The notes: generated by a model not told the origin, from the sequence alone. 64,000 bases of DNA from Magnolia sinica (GCF_029962835.1 NC_080582.1:76814177-76878176), one strand, 5' to 3'; shown: positions 22,911 through 34,960, counted from the first letter of the stretch. Made by a program: numbers and translations.

Positions 22911-24075
22911 TCCATTTCAACACGGAATGACCGTGAAGTGAAGGGGCATGACCGTGAAATGCATCAAAATGACCGTGCATCAACACAGAATAAGTGGGAA
23001 TGACCATGATATGCATGGAAATCATGGTCATTCCGGCCTATTCCGTGTTGATTCACGGTCATTTCGGCGCATTTCATGGTCATGCCCCTTCACTTCACGG
23101 TCATTTCCGTGCATTTCACGGTCCAATCACCTCACTTCACGGTCATTTCCATGCATATCACGGTCATTCCCGCCTATTCCATGTTGATTTACGGTCATTT
23201 CGACACATTTCACGGTCATGCCCCTTCACTTCACGGTCATTTCCGCGCATTTCACGGTCAATTCGCTTCACTTCACGATCATTTCCATGCATTTCACGGT
23301 CATTCCCACCTATTCCGTACTAATTCACGATCATTTCGATGCATTTCACGGTGAAGTGTAGTGATTGGACCGTGAATGCTGGAAATGACCGTGAAGTGAA
23401 GGGGCACGACCGTGAAATGCGTCGAAATGACCGTGAATCAACACAGAATACGCGGGAATGACCGTGTTATGCATGGAAATGACTATGAAGTGAGGCGATT
23501 AGACCGTGAAATGCACGAAAATGTCCGTGAAGTGAAGGGGCATGACCGTGAAATGCGTTGAAATGACCGTGAATCAACATGGAATAGGCGGGAATGACCG
23601 TGGTATGCATGGAACTGACCATGAAGTGCAGTGATTGGACCGTGAAATGAGCGGAAATGACTAGAAAGTGAAGGGGCATGACCGTGAAATGCACTGAAAT
23701 GACCGTGAATCAACACGGAATAGGCGGGAATGACCGTGATATGCATGAAAATGACCGTGAAGTGAGGCGATTGTACCGCAAAATGCGTGAAAATGACTGT
23801 GAAGTGAAGGGGCATGACCGTGAAATGCACCAAAATGATCGTGAATCAACACGAAATAGGCAGGAATGACTGTGATATGCATGAAAATGACCGTGAAGTG
23901 AGGTGATTGTACCGCAAAATACGCGAAAATGACCGTGAAGTGAAGGTTTATGACCGTGAAATGCGTCGAAAGGACCATGAATCAACATGGAATAGGCGGG
24001 AATGACGTGATATGAATGGAAATGACCGTGAAGTGAGGCAATTGGACCATGAAATGCGCGGAAATTACCGTGAAA
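22911..24075. repeat. Orientation-flipping satellite, block II
   Basis: Same ~20-bp motif: forward at about 22,920-23,020, reverse to about 23,345, forward to 24,075, where copy 1 of the 4-kb LTR-like element is inserted. This block uses the variant with 'caacacggaataggcggga' rather than the 136-bp unit of block I. Confidence 0.88.
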
Positions 24076-25439
24076 AAATTTTCAATCGCTGAATCCAGCA
24101 CCGACAGCCTCCGTAGAACCCCATTCTCGGATCCCGGCACCCATCCGCCAGGTTCCGATCCTGAGATGCTCCGAGGAGGATTTTTTAATATTAGTTTGAT
24201 TCGTAATAAGCATAACCAAAGGCATAACCCACAAACAACAACCAAAACTCCATCACATTTCCACTATAATCAAAAACTTTACACGTACAATGAGCATAAG
24301 GGAAATACAATGATGATGACAAAAGCTCCAAAATGATCTCCTACGCGCCCAAGCCTCAGCGCGGCTGCGATCCTACGACCTGCACGCAACGGCCGTGCAT
24401 AAGCTTATAAAGTATAGGGTGGTGAAAGTGTATGCTCAAGGTGGTAATGTAGTTATGCAATATCAGAGTAATGCGGAAAATGCTGATGAATGCCAGGAAT
24501 ACCATTGGACGTACCAAGGCCATGTGATGCAAGAAAGATGTCGGACATACCAAGGCCATGCAATGCGAAATGCAACACAAGCATACAAATCCTCATCTAA
24601 GTCCACATGTCAATACGGCTCAAATCTGGAATACCGGGGTCTAGTACACTCCAAGCCAGATTTGCGCCCCATCGCGCGCAATAAGGTGAGTGGAAAAGAC
24701 CTCACTATCCGCCCGCCAATATCGGGCTCGGCTCGTCAATAGCGGACCCATTCCTCGAGCTGGTCGGCCTAGCATTGCCCCCTACTCTCGGGCGGGTAAG
24801 GCCGCACCCCCTTCCAACCGACCACGACACTGGAAAGCGCAACCGTCTGGTACTGCACTCGCCGCTCATGCATCCACTCTGTCTAACGTTGGAGCAACCT
24901 CCGGTACCATAAGGGTTTAGGGACTTTCACCCAGGGATATCTATCGCACCCCATGTAGAACAGTATTTCCGGTATCCAATCTTGCCAACCACGATACGTC
25001 TGTGGAGGCTACGGCCCTGATGTCGCTAGGGCGTATAGTAACCATATCACACAATGCGAATGCATGAATCACACTATCCAAATCATACAACAATCATGCG
25101 CGTATCTTGCGCTCATGTAGGCAACACCCCGTAAGGGAACCCCTAAACAATTTGCCCAAAGGCATATGCTATGATCAGTCATTTCTCATATCAAGCATAC
25201 GTATGATGCATATGATCATGAATCATGGAATTAAACATGCTATATACGATGGATGACATGCATAACGAAGGTGGGCCTAGACGACCTGCACATAACACGC
25301 ATGGGCCCAACAATGGGCCCTAGGGAAAGGCATAATGCGGACATTTAACCAACATTATACTTGCAATGTGGACGTCAAACCAACATTGCTCCCAAGGCAC
25401 GACTGTCATAAATCATGTTGGGATTGCACATTGCAATGG

Positions 25440-25860
25440 ACCTTTGGTATATCCCATTGGGCCTTCAATACATCAAATGGGCCGTATCATATGGGCCTAT
25501 AATCATTAAGCGGGCCGCACCAATGGGCCTTATGTACATTGCAATGGGCTATAACCCGTGGGCTTTAGAACGTATCAAATAGGCCTAAGCTTATGGGCCT
25601 TACATGTGTCAAATGGGCCTCGACAGTTGGGCTCCATATGTACATCAAATGGGCCTACTCACCTGGGCCTTATATGTATCAAATGGGCCTCGCCAATTGG
25701 GCCCCATATGCACATCAAATGGGCCTCAACTCATTGGCCCCATTACATCTTAATGGGCCTCGACCCATGGGCCCCTAATACATTAAATGGGCCTCGACCC
25801 ATGGGCCTTATATATACATGAAAGTGGGCCTCAACCATGGGTCACAAGTACTGAGGTGGG
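25440..25860 (+). repeat. TGGGCC-rich short tandem array
   Basis: About twenty TGGGCC/TGGGCY motifs in some 420 bp, many in a ~35-bp repeated unit ('catcaaatgggcctcgaccc'). A shorter relative occurs in copy 2 at about 30,830-31,080. TGGGCC is the core of the plant Site II element bound by TCP factors; no function is shown here. Confidence 0.75.
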
Positions 25861-25865
25861 CCTCC

Positions 25866-26066
25866 CACCATCAATAAATTATATATAATATAATATATAT
25901 ACACACATATATATATATATGTAACATATAATATTATATATAATATAATATTATATATATACATATAACATATAATATTATATTATATAATATTATATAT
26001 ATAATATAATATATATATACATATTATATTATATATTATATATACGCACACACACACACACACACC
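25866..26066. repeat. AT-rich palindromic tract with (AC)n
   Basis: About 180 bp of almost pure A/T (TATAATATTATA-type words) followed by an AC run at about 26,045-26,065. A similar tract occurs in copy 2 at about 32,468-32,560. Confidence 0.85.
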
Positions 26067-28067
26067 GTGGGCTCCACCGTCCAGGCGGACGGTGGAGATA
26101 AAACACATACATCTGTGTGGGCTCCATGTGGGGCCCACCATAATGTTTATATTCCATCCAAACCATTAATAAGGTCAAGCAGACCTAGATGAAGGGTGAT
26201 AAAAATTTTCACCTTGATCCAAGACTTCTGTGGGCCCAAAAAGGGTTTCAAAGGTAAATGTTCAATCCCACTGTTTCATACGGTGTGGGCCACCTGAGTC
26301 TTGGATCAAGCTGATTTTTGGGGTGGGCCCACGTCAGGGGGTGGCCCACCCTATGAACGGTTTAGATGGTGTACAAACATCAAGGTGGGGCCCACAGCCA
26401 CGGCCGTGGGTGGTTGGACGCACGTCCGTCCGCCCGGACGCTGGCGCAGGCAGCGCTGCCTGCTGCCGTCTGACATATTTTATTTTTTTATTGTTTTCTT
26501 ATGGTTTTCACCGGTGGGGTCCACATCTAGGCAATCCGCTCCGTCCAACGGCCTTCTACGGCTCAACACGAGCAAAACAAGTCCAATATTGGACATATTT
26601 TGGCGTGTAAACGATCAGGGAAGGTTTCAATGGGGAAAACCACCATCTGCTATGGTATGGCCCGCCCGAAGGTCTGATTGATCCCATCTTTCGGGTCAAC
26701 GCCTAAAAGAGGCTTGGGAAAGGGATGGATGGTGTGGATTTAACACATACCTTAAGGTGGGGCCTACATGAATGGACCACCCCCAAACCAAGCTTATATT
26801 TGCATTTCCCATGAAACGTCCAGCGTCCCTGGACGCTGGACTCTGTAAATACACTAGAGGTGGGCCTTGCTTATGTGGGCTACCTCATGGAGGATGGTGT
26901 GGATACTACACACAAAGTGGGCCCCACTTGTAGGTGATTTGGATGGAATACATACCCTATGGTGGGGTCCATTCAAGTGGGCCACACAACCTCATCATCA
27001 TACAACAAAATAAAATAAAATAAAAATAAAATAAAAAGGTAGAGAGATAGAGGGTGAGACCCGCGTGATGGAGGGACCCCGGCACTATGGGCCCTCCTTG
27101 CACTAAATCATACATCAAGTGGGCCCCATTACATATGGGTCTATTAAAATTAGATCCAACGGTGGAGATCCCTTCTCCACTAAATTAAATGGTCTAGATG
27201 ACCCTAAGCATGTAAAGAAATAAACATCATGATGGGGTCCATGGAGAATGGCCCCATCATGGAATGATCATGATGATCCAAGTGGGCCATCGGCCACATC
27301 TTAGGGTCCAAAGTGAGATCCAAACCATTGATCGGTTGGCCTCACTTGGCCCAACTTAAAAACATCAAAATCTACCCTATAAAAACACCCACCGCTTGAT
27401 CTTCTTGCTCCCTTGGCTTCCTTAGCTCCTTGTGCTCCTCTTTGATGGAGGAAGATGAGAAATGGATGGTTGAGATGAGAGATGAAGGGGTAGGAAATGG
27501 GCCACACTTGAAACTTGGGAGAAATGGGAGAGGGTCTCATACGTATGGAATTGCTTAAGGGAGAGTTGAAATGAGAGAGAAAGACTTGTAAGGGAGAGAG
27601 AGAGAGAATGATGGGTGATGGAGTGATGGATGGGAGAGAGGGATGGGTGTAAGAGCTCTTTTTGACTTTTTTGGCAAAATGTGTAAGAGGAGTTATGGTT
27701 GTGTAAGAGCTTTTTGACTTTGGGGCTTGCTTGGGAAAGGGTGAAAAGTGATGTGTACTTGACATGATGGGATTGATGGGATTGATGTGACACCTTGTAG
27801 AGATTCTCTCGGGATTCACACGCGCGGCGTTTCCTCGCACCGAACGCTGGCCCACAACTCCCGACCAGAGCATCGCATCGGCGAGTCGCGGCAGATCGAA
27901 TCGCGGCGACATGCGGTCGCTAAGGTATAAGTCCCGAGTCAATCGACTCGGGTTGTCGCATGAGAATCCGTGTCGCGCACAAATACCTAAGTAAGGGTCG
28001 AAGGTTGCCGAAATTCGACCGAAGACCGCTGAAGCCTATGGAATGGTCACTTCAGATACGGCTTACA

Positions 28068-29397
28068 TGAAATGCACGAAAATGACCGTGAAGTGAAGGG
28101 GCATGACCGTGAAATGCGCCGAAATGACCGTGAATCAACACGGAATAGGCGGGAATGACCGTGGTATGCATGGAAATGACCGTGAAGTGAAGCGATTGAC
28201 CGTGAAATGCATGGAAATGACTGTGAAGTGAAGGGAATTGACCGTGAAATGCATGAAAATGACCGTGAATCAAAACAGAATCGCTGGGATTGACCGTGAA
28301 ATGCATGGAATTGATCGCGAAGTAAATGAAATGAATGAAATTGACTGTGAACTGATTGAAATTGACCGCGAAGTGAATAAAATGGATTTTCGACCATAGA
28401 TTGGTTGGCTAAAGTAGCTTCTCCTACCCCAAAATCATATAGGGTACGTCAAGTAACTAATTTTGGTTTAGAAGATATTCTTGTTAAATGAATAGAGAAA
28501 TAAATGAAAAAAAGAGAATTTTTTTTATATGCTTATATATACATATTTATATAAATATGTATTAGAGAAAATTGTAGGTAGAATAAATTTATCCATGTAA
28601 AAAATAAAAAATAGAAAATAAAAAATAAAAAAATAAAAAAATTTGCATAGACTTTTATGGCTATGGTTATAATCTATAGCTATTAGTCATATCACCTTTG
28701 ATACATATCGAATACTCTTCGATATATATCGAAAATTGCAGGATTTTTGAGGCAAACTCGCTGGACAGTTCTGCACCTTTTTCGATTAATCGAAATACCT
28801 TCGATACATATAAAAGGACATATCGAAACGGCAGGGGCTACGGCTATGGCTACGGCTATAATCCGTAGCTATAGAAAACACCGTAGTCATAAGTTCCTGG
28901 CCTATTTATTTATTATTATTTTATTTTTTTACTGTTGTAATCCCCACCGCTTTTTGTGGGTCCTATTATGAGGCATGTGTTATATCCAAACCGTCCATAT
29001 ATTCGACAAATTCGTACTAACGCTTGGGAAGAAAAATAAGACAGATTTAGTTATCAAGTGGACCACACTGTAAAAGGCAGTGGAAGATTGAACGTCTACC
29101 ATTGAAACCCTTTTAGGGGTCCCAGAAGTTTTGGATCATTACGAAATTTGTTTTTCCTCTTCATCCAGGTCTTTGTGACCTTATGAATAGATTGGATGGA
29201 AAATAAATGTTATGGTGGGCCCTACAAAATTTTTAACGGTGAAAATCAATTTTCCCGTTCCACTTTGTGGTGTGGTCCGGTTGATCTTTGGATATGATTT
29301 TTTTTTGATAATGCTCCCAAATGATCTCGAAATATGGATGAACGTTGTGGATATAATAAATATGTAACTGTGAGGCCCATGTAACTTTGATATCCTT
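28068..29397 (-). repeat. Right inverted-repeat arm of the foldback element, inner part
   Basis: Reverse complement of the left arm at 18,010-19,260. Satellite (28,068-28,395) leads into 'ggattttcgaccatagattg', the 'gggtaggagaagc' segment in inverse order, small palindromes and the MITE. Cut at 29,397 by the copy 2 insertion. Confidence 0.8.
28955..29395. mobile_element. Palindromic MITE inside the right arm, copy 10
   Basis: Inverted equivalent of the copy at 18,015-18,460. It keeps the same arm-specific differences from the family (for example 'ttcgacaaattcgtactaac' against 'gttactacgagttcgccaaa'), which shows it shares that copy's history. Confidence 0.75.
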
Positions 29398-32300
29398 TGA
29401 GCGGGGTAAACATAAAAACTGAGCAGGGCAAATTAGAAATTGAGTGGGACAAAGTAGAAATTGAGCAGGGCAAACACCAAGTTCCGATCCTAGGATGCTA
29501 CAAGGAGGGTTTCAAATCATCAATTCAATTGTAATGAGCATAACCAAAAGCATAACCCACGAACAATAACTACAAGAACACCACCACAAAATCCACTATG
29601 ATCAAAAACTTTTGAGTACAATGCGTCTGAAAGGGAAAATACAATGTAATGAAAGAAACAAAACTCCAGAAGCTCGGCTGCACGCTCCTGTTGCTACTAT
29701 GCTATGGCTGTGTCCTGGCGTCACCTGCACGCATCAATCGTGCATAAGCTTATAGGAAGCTTAGAGGGTGGTGTAAGTGTGTGCGCAATATAAGCGTGCT
29801 CGAAATGCAATATCAGAGTAAGGAATCATCGTGATGAGTACATGAATGCAATCACCGTATCAAGGCTATGCGGTGCAAGATATGAATGCCATCACCATAA
29901 CATGGCCATGCGATGCGAGATGCACCTCAAGCATGCCAATCCTCATCATATATCAAGACAGTTCCATTCTGGATAATCACCATGGTTTAGTACACTCCAA
30001 GAGGCACCGCCGCTCTCCAGCCGCACAGCCCAAATGAGCGTAAGAAACCTCACTATCCGCCCGGCCAATAGTCCGCTAATACCTATCCGATGTCGATAAC
30101 GGACTCATTCACGAGCCGGTCAAACTCGGCCTAGTATTGCCCCCTACCCTCGGCGAGTAAGGCCACACTCCTTTCCAACCGACCACGACACGCTGGGAGA
30201 CACGGCCTCCTGGTATTCGGCCCTCGTGCACTCATATATCCACTCGTTCTCGACGTTGGAGTCATCCTCTGCACTACCATCGGGTTTAGGGATTTTCACC
30301 CAGTGGACATCTATGGCGCCTATATGCTAGAATCAAATATTTTCAGATTCAATCCCGCCATCCACGATGTGTCTATGAGGCCATGACCCGATGTCGCTAG
30401 GGCATACAAGAACTACAATCACACAAATGCAAGTGCATGAGTCACACTATCACCATGCAACAATCCTGCGTGTACCATGCACTTATATGGGGCAACTCCG
30501 CCTATCGTGAGCCCATAAACAGTCTGCCCAAGGCATATGCTATGATCGGTCACTCCTCACATCGTGCATACATATGATGCGGATGATCATGAATCATGGA
30601 TCTATACTAAACATGTATAAAGAGATGAGCCTAGACGGCCTACTTACCACAAGTATGGGCTTATCACCACAAGTATGGGCCTATCAGTGGGCCTCAGGGA
30701 GAGTTATAATATGGACATTTAACCAACATTATCAATGTGAACGTCAAACCAGTATTGCTCCCAAGGCGTGGCCCGTTATGAATGTCAATACATATGCTAT
30801 GGTGGAGTCACACTACAAGGGACATTATGTACATCCTATTGGGCCTCGACCCATGGGCCTCTAATACATCAAATGGCCTCATACATGGGTCTCACATATA
30901 CATATCAAGGTGGGCTTCAATGACGGGCCACAAATGCATCAACATGGGCCTAGTCACATGGGCCTTGCATACATCACAATGGGCCTCATAATATGGACCT
31001 TATACAAATCAAGGTGGGCCTTGTATGTATCAAGGTGGGCCTCAATGGACGGCCCACAAACATACCAAGATGGGCCTTATCACATGGCATAAAAATATTT
31101 TCCAAATGATTGGATGGTTTGGATGAAACACATGCATCATGGTGAGGCCCACCCTAATGGAGGGTGTGGATTACAATACATACTTAAGTGGGTCCCAAGT
31201 GGGCCTACCATAATATTTATTTTCCATCCATCCCATTAACAAGGTCACTCGGACCTGGGGCCCATTAAAATGTTTATTTTCCACTCAACTTGAACACATG
31301 CATCATGGTGGGGCCCATACTAATGGAGGGTGTGGATTACAATACATACTTAAGTGGGTCCCAAGTGGGCCTACCATAATGTTTATTTTCCATCCATCCC
31401 ATTAACAAGGTCACTCGGACCCGGGCCCAACCTGGGCCCATTGAAATGTTTATTTTCCACTCAACTCGAGCCCACCGTAATGTTTATTTTCCATACAACC
31501 TGCTTGATAGGGTCACGTGACCAAGGGCCCACCGGAATTTTTATTTGCCATCTACACTGACCATAAGGTCACAGTGAGGGGCCCACCGTAATGTTTATTT
31601 TCCATCCAACCTGTTGGTGAGGTCACGTGGACCAGGCCCACGTAATGTTTATTTCGCCATTCAAATCAGCTGATGAGGCCACTCGAACTGGGCCCACCGT
31701 GATGTGGTCCATAGATCCAGCTCGCCCATTATGCGTGTCCCACTTGCATGGTCTGACTAAGTTTCAATCGCATCCAAATTTCAGGTAGGCCCACCAAGCG
31801 ATTTTATATGTTTAAGCATGTCTTCACATGATTTTAAATGGTGTGGCCCACCGAGTTCTGATTCCTAACCGTACTGGGGTAGCCTCCCGGTCCGAGGGGA
31901 CCCATCAAGTGCATAGGGTAGATGTTCAAACGCATCACGGTGGGGCCCATACCGGGCCGTGAGCCAGCCCGCCCCCCGTCCGTCACCGCAGTGCGCCGTA
32001 GCAGACCGACGCAAGATCCATTGCTCGAGTTTTTTTTATTTATGATTTTCTACAGTTTTTAGTAGATGGGGCCCGCATCAGCAAGATCCACTCCATCCAT
32101 TGGTCACTGTGGCTCGATACAAACCCATGGAGTCCAATATTGAGCTGTTTTTGATATATAAGAGCATTAGGGAGTAAATTGAAGGTAGGAACACTGTTTC
32201 CTATACCATGGCCCGCCAGGAAACCAGATCAACCTCATTTTTCGGTTCAACGCTTAAAATGATCTAAGGAAGAGGATGGATGGCTTGGATTGTATAATAA

Positions 32301-33508
32301 CATCAAGGTGGGGCCTGCATGAGTGGTCCACCACTCCCTCCTCTTCGCTGACTGCTAGTACACTCCCACGCCCGTTTACACTTCACTCGCCACAACGCCC
32401 GGCCCGTACGCTGGACGGCATACGTAAATGCATTATTGTGGTGGGTCCCACGTGGACATGGCCCACCAACATATACATATAATATATATCTTATATTATA
32501 TATATACAATACATATTATATTATTATATATATATATTATATAAAATATAACATATAAAAAAAAGATGAATTGGGCCCATCCAAACAGTGGATGGTGTGG
32601 ATCATCACCTACAATAGGATGGCCCACACCATCTAATGTAGATGGACGGGTAGATATAACACATATTGGTGGGATCCACACCATCACAAAGAAAGAGAGA
32701 GAGAGATAGAGAGAGAGAGAGATACAATGAGATAGAGGAACCCCGCCACTATCGGCCCTCTTGATTAAATCACATACATCCAAATGGGTCCCACCAACAA
32801 GTGGGCCCTAAAATTTAAAATAATGGTAAATCACCCACCTTATCTTCCTTCTTTTTGGTCCCTTAGACTCCAATGCTCCTTAGCTTCCCTTTTAATGGAG
32901 GTTGATGGGAGATTGATGGTGTGGATGAGAGATGAGAGGGTGGGCCACACTTGTGGTTTGGGAGAGAGGAAGCTTGGACGTGGGATGTTGCTTGGGAGAT
33001 TTGAGAAATGAGAGAGAGAATGAGAGGATGGGAGTGATATGGATGGGTGAGGTGTGATGGGTGATGGGTGATGTAAGGAAGGTATGGGTTGGGTTGAAAT
33101 TTTGAGAAAAGAGGAATGGGTGAAGAGAGAGAGAGAGAGAGAGTTGACTTTGTGGAGAAAGAGGGATGGGTTGTTGTACTTGGGTAAGGTGTGACTTGAC
33201 TTGTACTTGACATTGATTGATTGGACATATCATAGAGATTCCCTCGATATTTGCAACGTGCGGCATTTCTTCAAAACAAACGCTGGCCTTCATCTCCTAG
33301 CCTGGGTATCGGTTCGGTACGCAAGTCACAGCGTTGGAACTGCGGCGACGACGCGGTCGCTATGATACAAGTTTCGGATCGAGCCGGTGTGCGGGACCTG
33401 GCTTAAGATCGCGGGCAAACGTCGGATACGGTGCGAAGGTTGCCGAAATTTGATCGGTAGGATCGCGGAAGCATACGCAACGGTACGGACTAGGACGCGA
33501 GTCTCACA
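29398..33508. mobile_element. 4-kb LTR-like repeat, copy 2, inserted in the right arm
   Basis: A 4,111-bp insertion starting TG and ending CA, between TCCTT (29,393-29,397) and TCTTT (33,509-33,513), a 5-bp TSD with one mismatch. Removing it joins the two parts of the right arm in the order seen in the left arm, which supports both boundaries. It is homologous to 24,076-28,067 and has no coding domains. Confidence 0.6.
31118..31700 (+). repeat. Tandem amplification of a MITE-core segment
   Basis: A unit of about 55-75 bp (gggcccaccgtaatgttta, then 'ttttccatccaacctg', then 'aaggtcac') is repeated about seven times with variation. In addition, a larger ~178-bp direct repeat ('gagggtgtggattacaatac') covers 31,118-31,420. 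The unit is the centre of the palindromic MITE family. Confidence 0.75.
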
Positions 33509-33712
33509 TCTTTTGAACCGTTCGTACAACTCGGAGCTCGAGGAGTGTCAACATTCGTCTTCGAGCACCACCGATCCGCTTGAAGGAAAAAGCAGGGGCA
33601 TTTTCGACCTTTGGCAAGCCATCCGTACAGCTGGGGCTTATTTTTGCAAGGTAAAATAAGGTGGGCTTAGTCTCGTAAATGGGCCATAAATGGGTCGTAC
33701 AGTCGCAAATTT
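33509..33712 (-). repeat. Right inverted-repeat arm, outer terminal part
   Basis: Reverse complement of 17,837-18,010, with one extra segment of about 35 bp around 33,600-33,635. It ends CGTACAGTCGCAAATTT next to the 9-bp direct repeat. Confidence 0.8.
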
Positions 33713-33799
33713 AAGTTATTATATAAAAATCTCCCTCTTCGTTGTACTGGACGCGGTTTGGCTAGCGATCCAGCACCAAGCCACCAATTGGTGCCAAAA

Positions 33800-34210
33800 C
33801 TGCTTGAGACTGTATTTAATCCATGTTGTCCATTATTTATTCAGGTGATTTTAGAATATGATCCTAAAAATAAAGTAGATCCTAATCAACGAGAACCACA
33901 TCACAGGAAAACAGTTTTGATTGAACATCCACCATTAAAAACTTTCGAAGAACCATTGAAATATTTATTTTCCATTTAATCTATTGATAAGGCCACTCTG
34001 GCTTAAATGAATTGAAAACCAAATATCAGCTTGATCCAAAACTTTTATAGCCCAAAAAACTTTTCGTTATAAGTGCCCAATCTCCATTATTTCTTATGAT
34101 ATAGTCCACTTAAGAGTTAAATTTGATAATATAAAATGATTTTAAAAAATAGATAAATAATATAAATAAAACACATATCATAGTGGGGTCTGTGGAACTC
34201 TAAAAAATCA
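33800..34210. mobile_element. Palindromic 'GTGGGCCC' MITE, copy 11
   Basis: AT-shifted but complete: 'taatccatgttgtccattat' at the left, 'aagataaataatataaataa'-like right arm, ending 'acatatcatagtggggtctg'. Confidence 0.6.
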
Positions 34211-34524
34211 TCTCATGAATAACATGGATACTTTGGCTGAGTATGACAATTGACAAAGTGCCATGTAAAAAGGAATCGGATTGTGTACTGACTAACTCAA
34301 TACACTAAGGCCTACTAAGTTGATGTATCACGAGCTTATTGGCTCTAAGATGTGGGACCACTTCCCTCCTCCAAATGCTAAAACAAATGCCGTTAGCTTC
34401 TTTTTCCCTCTATCTTCCGTGCAAAGAGGAAACTTGGAAGGATCTGCAGCACCTCTATACCCAGCGAAAATTGGATTGCGCACCAAGTTACTCAGTACAG
34501 TTTTATCATACAGAGTAAACTTAG

Positions 34525-34960
34525 TTGAGCCCACCTTGAATGTAAGTGGTCTATCCACGCCATCCATTAGTTCTTACAGCTAATGTAAGGCTTTCAGCTC
34601 AAAACTTAAGCATATCCAGAGATCAAGTGAATCATACTATAGGAAATAGTGAGAGTAACGATTTCCACTGTTGAAACCTTAGTAGGCCTTATAGTGATTT
34701 TTATTTGTCATCTAACTTGTCCATGATATCATGAAGACATGGATGAAGGGAAAACACATATATAAGCTTGATCCAAAACTTCTGTGGCCCTAAGAAATTT
34801 TCAACAATAGACATTCAATTCACACTATTTCTATGGTGGCCCATTTGAACTTTATATATGATTCATTTTTGGGCTCAAGCGTTGAAATTATATGGTAAAA
34901 TGGATGAACAAAGTGGATAAGACACATAAATCATGGTGAACGTCACGGAATTTAATCAGG
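34525..34960. mobile_element. Palindromic 'GTGGGCCC' MITE, copy 12
   Basis: It starts 'gagcccaccttgaatgtaag', has the centre 'gacatggatgaagggaaaac', and ends 'acacataaatcatggtgaac'. The coding-looking frame at 34,328-34,567 only clips its edge and is not supported. Confidence 0.6.

Larger units (their letters stand above)
24076..28067. mobile_element. 4-kb LTR-like repeat, copy 1
   Basis: A 3,992-bp insertion in the satellite, flanked by the exact 5-bp direct repeat TGAAA (24,071-24,075 and 28,068-28,072). It ends in CA but does not start with TG. Most of it is alignable in the same orientation with 29,398-33,508 (from 'ggttccgatcctgagatgct' to 'ggtcgaaggttgccgaaatt'). It lacks coding domains. 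Size, 5-bp TSD and lack of genes suggest a solo LTR of a long-LTR gypsy lineage; this is inference. The 213-codon minus-strand frame at 27,301-27,942 is low-complexity and not conserved in copy 2. Confidence 0.55.
17837..33712. mobile_element. Giant foldback (Mutator-like?) element with satellite core
   Basis: The two ends are inverted copies of each other. 17,837-18,010 matches the reverse complement of 33,509-33,712 (ends AAATTTGCGACTGTACG), and 18,010-19,260 matches the reverse complement of 28,068-29,397. The right arm is split by a 4.1-kb LTR-like insertion (29,398-33,508). A near-perfect 9-bp direct repeat, AAGTTATTG at 17,828-17,836 and AAGTTATTA at 33,713-33,721, abuts both ends. Nine bp is the usual Mutator-superfamily TSD, and plant foldback elements are often MULE-related. 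The inside is satellite DNA plus a second 4-kb insertion. No transposase is present, so it is non-autonomous. The superfamily is inferred from TSD length. Confidence 0.7.

Noticed and set aside
19021-24075. Regular short repeats resembling a CRISPR array
   Set aside because: There are no unique spacers, the repeats are contiguous and flip orientation, no cas genes exist, and the setting is a plant genome.
27301-27942. A 213-codon minus-strand frame in the 4-kb repeat
   Set aside because: Low-complexity Ser/His/Pro-rich text; the homologous repeat at 32.8-33.3 kb has shifted frames.
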